Shown: positions 1 to 4,141 of the stretch, in pieces
How positions within the stretch are numbered: the stretch's first letter is position 1
Layout of the letters: the number at the start of each line of letters is the position of its first letter
From: Dehalococcoidia bacterium
Lineage (GTDB): Bacteria; Chloroflexota; Dehalococcoidia; SAR202; UBA11138
DNA length: 7,615 nucleotides
NCBI GenBank assembly: GCA_012270665.1
Contig: JAAXHY010000304.1
Coordinates: forward strand, 1-7,615
Reading direction: 5' to 3'
Translations under genes and position numbers: made by a program
The notes under the pieces: model-generated
Told to the model about the DNA's origin: nothing
What the model saw: only the letters and a program-made list of their open reading frames with translations
Database searches by the model: none

Positions 1-318
1 GTGTATCTCAAGGCGAAGGAGCGGCAGGCTTACGACTTCGCGCTCGTGTCGGCGTGCGGGCACATGGAGATCGTGGACGGCGCTGTTCGGGATGCCCGGA
101 TAGTTCTGGGTGGCGTGGCGCCGACGCCCTACTTTGCGCGCGCGGCCTCAGACGCGCTGCGCGGGGCAGGGGCAGGGGAGATTGACGCGAAAGCCATTGG
201 GATGCTCGCGTTAGAAGGCGCGATTCCCATGTCAGACAATGGATACAAGGTGAGGCTGGCTTCCAATCTTGTGGCGCGGGTCATCAAGACTCTCCTGGAG
301 ATGCCGGAGGGTAGATAG
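1..318 (+). CDS. FAD-binding subunit of a molybdenum hydroxylase (xanthine/CO dehydrogenase family), C-terminal part
   Basis: This is the 3' end of a gene that begins before the window, so the GTG at base 1 is probably an internal codon. The visible 105 residues match the C-terminal domain of the medium, FAD-binding subunit of xanthine dehydrogenase / CO dehydrogenase type enzymes (CO_deh_flav_C). The signatures are YDFALVSA near residue 11, then DARIVLGGVAPTP near residue 31, and NGYKVRLASNLVARV near the end. In the family this subunit carries FAD and passes electrons between the iron-sulfur subunit and the final acceptor, in a complex with a molybdopterin subunit; the enzymes are usually cytoplasmic. 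The FAD-binding domain and any partner genes would lie upstream, outside the window. The stop is TAG at 316-318. The substrate cannot be told from this fragment: 'CO dehydrogenase' is only a family name here. I am confident of the family and not of the substrate. Confidence 0.88.
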   Translation: MYLKAKERQAYDFALVSACGHMEIVDGAVRDARIVLGGVAPTPYFARAASDALRGAGAGEIDAKAIGMLALEGAIPMSDNGYKVRLASNLVARVIKTLLEMPEGR

Positions 319-319
319 G

Positions 320-349
320 CGTCCGGAGAGTGACACTCAGTCGCGGACG
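320..349. terminator. Possible hairpin terminator between convergent genes
   Basis: CGTCCG at 320-325 is the exact reverse complement of CGGACG at 344-349. Inside it lies a second inverted repeat, GAGTG (328-332) and CACTC (334-338). The structure sits just after the stop of the flavoprotein gene and covers the stop codon of the facing membrane-protein gene, a position where a two-way terminator is expected. No clear T tract follows on either strand, so it does not fit a classic intrinsic terminator well. Confidence 0.3.
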
Positions 350-834
350 GTTTCCACGCCCGTCATGGTACTGATGGACGCGATGAAACTGCCGGCGCCG
401 TAGTGTATAACCTGCCATCTGTATAGGTCTTCGCCCTCCATGCCGCGTCCCTTCAACTGGTAGTAGGCCGGTCTTTCGGTCGCTCCCTGGAGCATGATGA
501 AGATGCCGCCCACTACCGCGATTATAGGGAGGATGAGATACCATGCGAAAATGGTTGCCAGCCCCAATCCGCTCAGACACGCGCCGAGAATCATCTTCTT
601 GCGGTCCGTCGTCTTTACTTCCTTGATGCTCTCGAGGGAAGTGTAGGGCAGATCGTAAACGCGGGTCTCTTCGCTTTCCGGTGATAGCAGAAGTCCCGAT
701 TTCGCCGGTATCACGAGAATCACTCGACGCGAGGTGGCGTGGTAGGGACCGAAGCTGGATACCACACGCTCTCCCTCGGCGAGGTGACGCTGCACCTCGT
801 CGGATGGCAGGGAGTGTGGTATCAGCGCAGCCAT
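337..834 (-). CDS. Small membrane protein with PH-like N-terminal half (function unknown)
   Basis: This 165-residue protein has a hydrophilic N-terminal half and then two closely spaced hydrophobic segments at about residues 81-100 and 102-116. A short soluble tail follows. The first 80 residues have the pattern of bacterial PH-like membrane proteins (bPH/DUF304 type): a GERVVSSFGPYHAT stretch near residue 21, 'SRRVILV' near 35, and a 'DLPYTSLESIKEV' strand-turn-strand near 71 before the membrane hairpin. The function of such proteins is mostly unknown. The ATG at 832-834 is chosen because it overlaps the TGA of the cyclase gene upstream in a TGATG junction, although no Shine-Dalgarno site precedes it; this suggests translation by re-initiation after the cyclase. 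A longer reading frame back to 975 would run over 140 bases into the cyclase gene and adds low-complexity sequence, so I reject it. The two membrane segments are clear. The PH-like assignment rests on pattern only. Confidence 0.7.
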   Translation of the reverse strand: MAALIPHSLPSDEVQRHLAEGERVVSSFGPYHATSRRVILVIPAKSGLLLSPESEETRVYDLPYTSLESIKEVKTTDRKKMILGACLSGLGLATIFAWYLILPIIAVVGGIFIMLQGATERPAYYQLKGRGMEGEDLYRWQVIHYGAGSFIASISTMTGVETVRD

Positions 835-1784
835 CAGAAAATCGCTATGGGGTTTACGGGGGATCCGGTTGTGTTGTGCAGGCGCAGCGGGCCGATTGAG
901 AGCATGAACTCCCAGCGGTTGCGCTCCCTGCAAGCCTGAGCCAACTCTTCGAGGTTGGCGTTGTCGAGAATCCACAGGCCCATGCCGACGATTCCGACCT
1001 GGTGGATCGGGTTGGTGAGGTTGGGGTAGCCGGTGGGCATGACGTCGTTGCCCGTGTCGCTGCCGAGCATGGCGATGCCGCGCTCGTGGAACAGTGGCAG
1101 ACAGGCGGCTTGGCAGGCGGTGGAGCCCGCCTCGCGCGGATTCCAGGGGCCCTCGACGTTTCTACGATGTAGGTTGCCGGTGCGGACGAGCAGAACGTCG
1201 CCCTCTTCTATGGTGAAGCCGCATCGCTCTTCGGCGGCGAGGATGTCTTCGGGCATGACGCCTTCGCCTCTTTCGAGCCAGTCAACCCCGCGGACCATCG
1301 GCGCGTCAACCAGGACGCCGCGGGTCACGATGCCGTCCTTGGTCAGTTCGATGGACTCGGCGGTCGCGCCCAGGTTGGTGGCGACGAGATGGGCGGGCTG
1401 GTTGTTGTACATCTTGCCGTCCCAGAAGAAGTGGGCGAGGCTGTCAACGTGGGTTATCGAATAGCCGTGGAAGACCATTCCGAAGAAGTCGGTCGCGCCC
1501 TGGGCCGCGCGGGTGGTCACCTTGTCGCCCGTGGCCCAGCCCTCGCCGCTTTCGACCATGAAGTGGACGGGCGGGACCGGAACGTCGGGGGACGGCTCGA
1601 ACATGACGGTTCGGGCGCAGGATACGGTAGTTCCTTCCTCGACCAGGGACACGGCGCGCTTTACTTTGTCGGGGCCGAGGAAGTTGAGCGTGCCCATCTG
1701 GTCGTCGTCGCCCCACCTTCCCCAGTTGGAGAGCGAGTCCAGGTATCCGATTACTTCCTGTTCAGTAGGGATTCTGCCTGTCAT
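834..1784 (-). CDS. Cyclase family protein (kynurenine-formamidase-like metal hydrolase)
   Basis: This 316-residue protein belongs to the 'cyclase' family (Pfam PF04199), which includes kynurenine formamidase and isatin hydrolase, metal-dependent enzymes that hydrolyse amide or lactam bonds. The metal-site core is THVDSLAH at residues 111-118, giving H112, D114 and H118 as likely ligands, followed by FFWDGKMYNN. Other marks of the large cyclase subgroup are RGVLVDAP (155-162), GDVLLVRTGN (195-204), GSDTGNDVMP (241-250) and a C-terminal TGSPVNP (306-312). At 316 residues it is longer than KynB-type formamidases (about 210), as is usual for this subgroup. There is no signal peptide, so it is probably cytoplasmic. 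The ATG at 1782-1784 is chosen because AAGGGAGG lies 11 bases upstream; the longer frame to 1982 would cross the promoter and part of the divergent antitoxin gene. It is the first gene of an operon with the PH-like membrane protein. The true substrate is unknown. Confidence 0.88.
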   Translation of the reverse strand: MTGRIPTEQEVIGYLDSLSNWGRWGDDDQMGTLNFLGPDKVKRAVSLVEEGTTVSCARTVMFEPSPDVPVPPVHFMVESGEGWATGDKVTTRAAQGATDFFGMVFHGYSITHVDSLAHFFWDGKMYNNQPAHLVATNLGATAESIELTKDGIVTRGVLVDAPMVRGVDWLERGEGVMPEDILAAEERCGFTIEEGDVLLVRTGNLHRRNVEGPWNPREAGSTACQAACLPLFHERGIAMLGSDTGNDVMPTGYPNLTNPIHQVGIVGMGLWILDNANLEELAQACRERNRWEFMLSIGPLRLHNTTGSPVNPIAIF

Positions 1785-1795
1785 AGTTATCGAAA

Positions 1796-1803
1796 CCTCC
1801 CTT
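1796..1803 (-). promoter_or_regulatory. Ribosome binding site of the cyclase gene
   Basis: On the minus strand this reads AAGGGAGG, a strong Shine-Dalgarno sequence, 11 bases before the ATG at 1784. The spacing is a little long, but no other start nearby has a comparable site, so it settles the start. Confidence 0.7.
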
Positions 1804-1854
1804 GATATCCTGACAGAGCGCGGCCCATGAATGTTAGCCGGCCACAGCGCTGAT

Positions 1855-1883
1855 AGTATATATTCTGGTTTCTCCGATGTGAA
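1855..1883 (-). promoter_or_regulatory. Sigma70-type promoter for the cyclase operon
   Basis: Read on the minus strand, TTCACA (1878-1883) matches the -35 consensus at 5 of 6 bases and TATACT (1855-1860) matches the -10 consensus at 5 of 6, with a 17-base spacer between them. Transcription would start near 1848 and give a leader of about 63 bases before the cyclase ATG. The site lies in the divergent region between the cyclase and the antitoxin gene, so regulators binding there could affect both. Confidence 0.6.
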
Positions 1884-1898
1884 CCGTGAGACGGGAGA

Positions 1899-1928
1899 TT
1901 GACGGCTTTTCGGAGGTTGCGCTACTCT
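1899..1928 (+). promoter_or_regulatory. Possible promoter for the vapBC-like operon
   Basis: TTGACG (1899-1904) matches the -35 consensus at 5 of 6 bases. The best -10 is TACTCT (1923-1928), only 3 of 6, after an 18-base spacer. A start near 1935 would give a short leader of about 27 bases before the antitoxin ATG. I see no convincing long palindrome that would mark the operator usual for self-repressing VapBC pairs. Confidence 0.33.
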
Positions 1929-1949
1929 CGTGAAGGTGACCGTATCGAG

Positions 1950-1956
1950 AAGGGGG
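1950..1956 (+). promoter_or_regulatory. Ribosome binding site of the antitoxin gene
   Basis: AAGGGGG lies 5 bases before the ATG at 1962. It supports that start over the in-frame ATG at 1899, which would lie on the proposed promoter. Confidence 0.6.
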
Positions 1957-1961
1957 CGGCA

Positions 1962-2390
1962 ATGGAAGTTGGGAATAATCAACTGGTTCTGGATCTAGAT
2001 CCCGAGGCGCGACGGCGGCTGGCGGCGGCGGCGGCTCTCAAGGGAGTCAGTGTGCGGCGGTACTGTCTGAGCGCGATAGACAGGGAGTTGACAAGGGATG
2101 AGGCCAGTGGGTCTTCGTTTGTCAAGTCTGACCATGAGTCATTTGCAGAACTCCGGCAGGAGATATTCAAGGGCAAGCCGCTTCCCGGAAACTCGGTTGA
2201 CTTGCCGCGTGAGGCACGCGAGATCGGGGACGGGCAAGCAGACAGTCGAGGCTTTGACCGCCAAGCCTTTGAGCGACTCGTCAAACTACGGCGGGAGATG
2301 TTCAAAGGCAAGCCGCTGGCCGGGAACTCGGTTGACTTGCTGCGGGATGCCCGCGACATCCGGGGGAAGGAAATGGATGGCTGGCAGTGA
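1962..2390 (+). CDS. VapB-like antitoxin with a duplicated C-terminal segment
   Basis: This 142-residue protein is probably the antitoxin of the PIN-domain toxin encoded directly after it. Residues 8-43 (LVLDLDPEARRRLAAAAALKG, then SVRRYCLSAIDREL) look like a ribbon-helix-helix DNA-binding unit: a short strand, then two helices. The rest is polar and probably disordered until it meets the toxin. It holds two copies of a 24-residue segment, residues 65-88 and 110-133, each with the core FKGKPL-x-GNSVDL followed by R-x-A-R-x-I. The copies agree at 18 of 24 residues, and each resembles the short C-terminal peptide by which VapB-type antitoxins wrap and block the toxin active site. The length exceeds the usual 70-100 residues mainly because of this extra copy. 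In the family the antitoxin also represses its own operon together with the toxin. The stop overlaps the toxin start by 4 bases. The antitoxin role follows from gene order and motif shape; the DNA-binding class is inferred. Confidence 0.78.
   Translation: MEVGNNQLVLDLDPEARRRLAAAAALKGVSVRRYCLSAIDRELTRDEASGSSFVKSDHESFAELRQEIFKGKPLPGNSVDLPREAREIGDGQADSRGFDRQAFERLVKLRREMFKGKPLAGNSVDLLRDARDIRGKEMDGWQ
2154..2225 (+). repeat. Antitoxin internal repeat, copy 1
   Basis: This 72-base unit encodes residues 65-88 of the antitoxin. Compared codon by codon with 2289-2360, 61 of 72 bases are identical. Most differences are at third positions, while the core FKGKPL-x-GNSVDL is kept. The two copies are 135 bases apart, in frame. 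Confidence 0.9.
2289..2360 (+). repeat. Antitoxin internal repeat, copy 2
   Basis: This is the second copy of the 72-base unit, encoding residues 110-133. Upstream similarity is weaker and needs a gap of about three codons (ESFAEL against AFERLVKL). The duplicated block may therefore have been somewhat longer than the conserved core. Confidence 0.9.
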
Positions 2391-2830
2391 GCGGGTTTGT
2401 CGTTGTTGACGCGAGTGTGGCGGTCAAGTGGGCGCTTGAAGAGGATGATTCGGATGAGGCCACCGCGTTGGTCCGGTTCTGGAATGATGAGGATATCCAA
2501 CCTGCGGCGCCCTACTTGATGTCTTTCGAGGTTGCCAATGTTCTCCACCGGCGGGTAGCGCAAGGTGAGTTGGAGGTAGAGGCGGCGGCAGAGCTCATGC
2601 AGGAATTGTTGTCCGTGGGGGTTGAGTTCTACCATCCGCCGGGACTGTATACAAGAGCGTTGGAGTTGGCGAGTTTGATCGGGCAGGGCGCGGTGTATGA
2701 CGCGCGCTACTTGGCGTTGGCGGAGATTCTGGACTGCGAGTATTGGACCGCCGACCGAAGGTTCTACCGGGGGGCAAGCCCGGTCGTTCAGAACATCCGC
2801 TGGGTAGGGGAGTTCGTCACGCCGGAGTAG
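2387..2830 (+). CDS. VapC-like PIN-domain toxin (ribonuclease)
   Basis: This 147-residue protein has the size and motifs of a VapC-type PIN-domain ribonuclease, which cleaves RNA, in studied cases often tRNA or rRNA, with Mg2+ or Mn2+. The four acidic active-site residues are visible: D8 in VVVDASVAVKW, E48 in SFEVANVL, D105 in VYDARYLALAE and D123 in WTADRRF. None is missing, so the enzyme should be active when free of its antitoxin. The start is GTG at 2387-2389, inside the sequence GTGA where the antitoxin TGA overlaps it. The initiator is followed at once by the first beta strand, as is usual for VapC. No strong ribosome site lies at normal spacing, so translation is probably coupled to the antitoxin. 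The gene ends 6 bases from the end of the facing dehydrogenase gene. The family call is firm; the RNA target cannot be read from sequence. Confidence 0.92.
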   Translation: MSGFVVVDASVAVKWALEEDDSDEATALVRFWNDEDIQPAAPYLMSFEVANVLHRRVAQGELEVEAAAELMQELLSVGVEFYHPPGLYTRALELASLIGQGAVYDARYLALAEILDCEYWTADRRFYRGASPVVQNIRWVGEFVTPE

Positions 2831-2836
2831 ATGGAC

Positions 2837-3802
2837 TCAGTACCACTTCTCCTTTTCGACTATGTTGTTGAGGGGTTGGTGGTTGAGGAAGCGGCGGGCG
2901 TTGTCGAGGATTATCTGGAAGCGGCGTTCGGGGATGTTCTCGGCGTCGCGGACGGCTACGTGCGGGGTCATCAGTACGTTGGGGAGCCCCCATAGCTTGT
3001 GGTCGGAGGGGAGCGGCTCTTCCTCGAACACGTCGAGGCCGGCGCCGGCTATCACGCCCGACTCGATTGCGTCCGCGAGGTCGTCTATCTTGCATACCTT
3101 GCCGCGCCCGATGTTGATGAAGTAGGCGGTCTCTTTCATCAACTTGAATCTGTCTACATTGAACATTCCCTCGGTCTCAGGGGTGTGCGGGACGGTGGTT
3201 ATGACGAAGTCGGCGCGGGGCAGCGCGTCGTCCAGTTCTTCGGGCGCGCGGAATTCGACGTAGGGAAGGTCGTATTCGGGGCGCGGCTCGATGCCGATCA
3301 CGTCCATGCCGAGCTGGTGGCAGATGCGGGCTGTCTCGTGTCCGATGCCGCCGACGCCGTTGATGAGAGCGGTGGCTTCGCCGAGGTAGATGTACGGGGT
3401 CTTGCGGGCGTCCTTGTCCCATATGCGATTGCGCTGGGCGTCGACGTACCAGGGGAGGCCGCGCGATAGGGCGAACACGAACATCATTATGTGGTGGGAG
3501 ATGTGGTCGAAGTAGATGCCGCGCGGGTTGGTTATGGTTAGCGGGTGTCGGATGAGTTCGTCGTAGTAGTAGCCGTAGAATGGGCCGGCGTCGGGGTTGT
3601 GCAGCCACTGGAGATTCTCGGCGACGGCGAGCGCGGCGGGCGGCACCCATCCGCAGGCGGCGTCGGCGTCGCGTATGGCCTCGAGGGCTTCCTCGTCGGT
3701 CTCGGGCGTGGCGACCTCGTAATCGGGAACGGTGTCGGCGAGGCGGGCGGCGAACATCGTCTTGAGGTCGTCCTGCGGGGGCATGAAAACGAATTTGGGC
3801 AT
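2837..3802 (-). CDS. NAD-dependent D-2-hydroxyacid dehydrogenase
   Basis: This 321-residue protein belongs to the D-isomer-specific 2-hydroxyacid dehydrogenase family (relatives: phosphoglycerate, glyoxylate/hydroxypyruvate and D-lactate dehydrogenases), cytoplasmic enzymes that interconvert 2-keto acids and D-2-hydroxy acids. The nucleotide-binding loop is GVGGIG at residues 149-154. The acidic residue E172 at the end of the next strand favours NAD(H) over NADP(H). The catalytic set is R233 in NIGRGK, E262 in DVFEEEP and H281 in MTPH. The length is normal. The ATG at 3800-3802 is chosen over the upstream in-frame ATG at 3835 because AGGAGA lies 5 bases before it and the upstream one has no ribosome site. 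It is a single minus-strand gene, tail to tail with the toxin gene, with 339 bases before the helicase gene upstream. The substrate cannot be named. The N-terminal part is divergent, with an aromatic GPFYGYYYDE stretch near residue 73. Confidence 0.92.
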   Translation of the reverse strand: MPKFVFMPPQDDLKTMFAARLADTVPDYEVATPETDEEALEAIRDADAACGWVPPAALAVAENLQWLHNPDAGPFYGYYYDELIRHPLTITNPRGIYFDHISHHIMMFVFALSRGLPWYVDAQRNRIWDKDARKTPYIYLGEATALINGVGGIGHETARICHQLGMDVIGIEPRPEYDLPYVEFRAPEELDDALPRADFVITTVPHTPETEGMFNVDRFKLMKETAYFINIGRGKVCKIDDLADAIESGVIAGAGLDVFEEEPLPSDHKLWGLPNVLMTPHVAVRDAENIPERRFQIILDNARRFLNHQPLNNIVEKEKWY

Positions 3803-3807
3803 TGGGG

Positions 3808-3813
3808 TCTCCT
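3808..3813 (-). promoter_or_regulatory. Ribosome binding site of the dehydrogenase gene
   Basis: On the minus strand this reads AGGAGA, 5 bases before the ATG at 3802. It decides between the two in-frame starts. Confidence 0.65.
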
Positions 3814-3887
3814 GGCGAATCGGACTGTTTTCCATATATGTTAGTTTATATTATGTCGGGTTTGAGCTGGGCGTTTAACAGGAGAGG

Positions 3888-3942
3888 CGCTGGGTTGGGC
3901 TGGGAAGGTTTTTATCCAGCGTTGCCCAGAGTTTACCCAGCG
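3888..3942. repeat. Nested inverted repeats built on CTGGG/CCCAG
   Basis: CGCTGGGT (3888-3895) is the exact reverse complement of ACCCAGCG (3935-3942). Nested within, CTGGG (3900-3904) pairs with CCCAG (3925-3929). A further CCAGCGTT (3916-3923) repeats the sequence at 3937-3944 (CCAGCGTT). As RNA this could fold into an imperfect hairpin in the dehydrogenase leader; as DNA it could be a repeated protein-binding site. Confidence 0.45.
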
Positions 3943-4039
3943 TTAGCTTTGGAGGGAAATTTCTCCGTGCCTGTTTTTCGCTTTCGATAGATCCGCATTT
4001 ATGTTATAGATTGTTGGTTGGCGGTCTTTGGATGGGTAT

Positions 4040-4048
4040 ATTGTAGCA
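4040..4048 (-). promoter_or_regulatory. Possible extended -10 promoter for the dehydrogenase gene
   Basis: On the minus strand this reads TGCTACAAT: an extended -10 (TG-n) directly before TACAAT, which matches the -10 consensus at 5 of 6 bases. No good -35 lies at the right distance. If used, it would give a leader of about 230 bases that contains the CTGGG/CCCAG repeats. Confidence 0.28.
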
Positions 4049-4141
4049 CATGTGAGCGTGGAAGTGTATGAAGAGAGAAACGAGAAGACCTTGCGCCTAA
4101 ACGCAGTTGTGAAATGTTTAGCGTCATTTCTCCAACGATAT

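Larger units (their letters stand above)
3803..4141. other. Noncoding gap between helicase and dehydrogenase genes
   Basis: These 339 bases are visibly richer in A and T than the flanking genes and hold no reading frame I trust. The visible contents are the dehydrogenase ribosome site, a cluster of CTGGG/CCCAG repeats (3888-3942), a possible extended -10 element (4040-4048) and a weak stem, GAAATG (4111-4116) with CATTTC (4125-4130), just after the helicase stop. That stem lacks a following T tract on the minus strand, so it is a poor terminator. Both flanking genes run on the minus strand, so this is probably the leader region of the dehydrogenase gene. No tRNA or riboswitch pattern was recognised. 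Confidence 0.6.

Noticed and set aside
835..975. N-terminal extension of the PH-like protein back to an ATG at 975
   Set aside because: It would overlap the conserved C-terminal end of the cyclase (TGSPVNP), has arginine- and proline-rich shadow composition, and the TGATG junction gives a better start at 834.
1785..1982. N-terminal extension of the cyclase to 1982
   Set aside because: It would cover the predicted promoter and overlap the antitoxin start; the strong AAGGGAGG site supports the ATG at 1784.
1979..2635. Long minus-strand reading frame across the toxin-antitoxin pair (218 codons)
   Set aside because: It is a shadow of two well-supported plus-strand genes and is full of serine and arginine without family motifs.
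2999..3469. Plus-strand reading frame opposite the dehydrogenase
   Set aside because: It lies entirely over conserved dehydrogenase motifs on the other strand; its composition reflects codon-position bias.
4111..4130. Stem GAAATG/CATTTC as a terminator of the helicase gene
   Set aside because: The stem is only six mostly A-T pairs and no T run follows on the minus strand.
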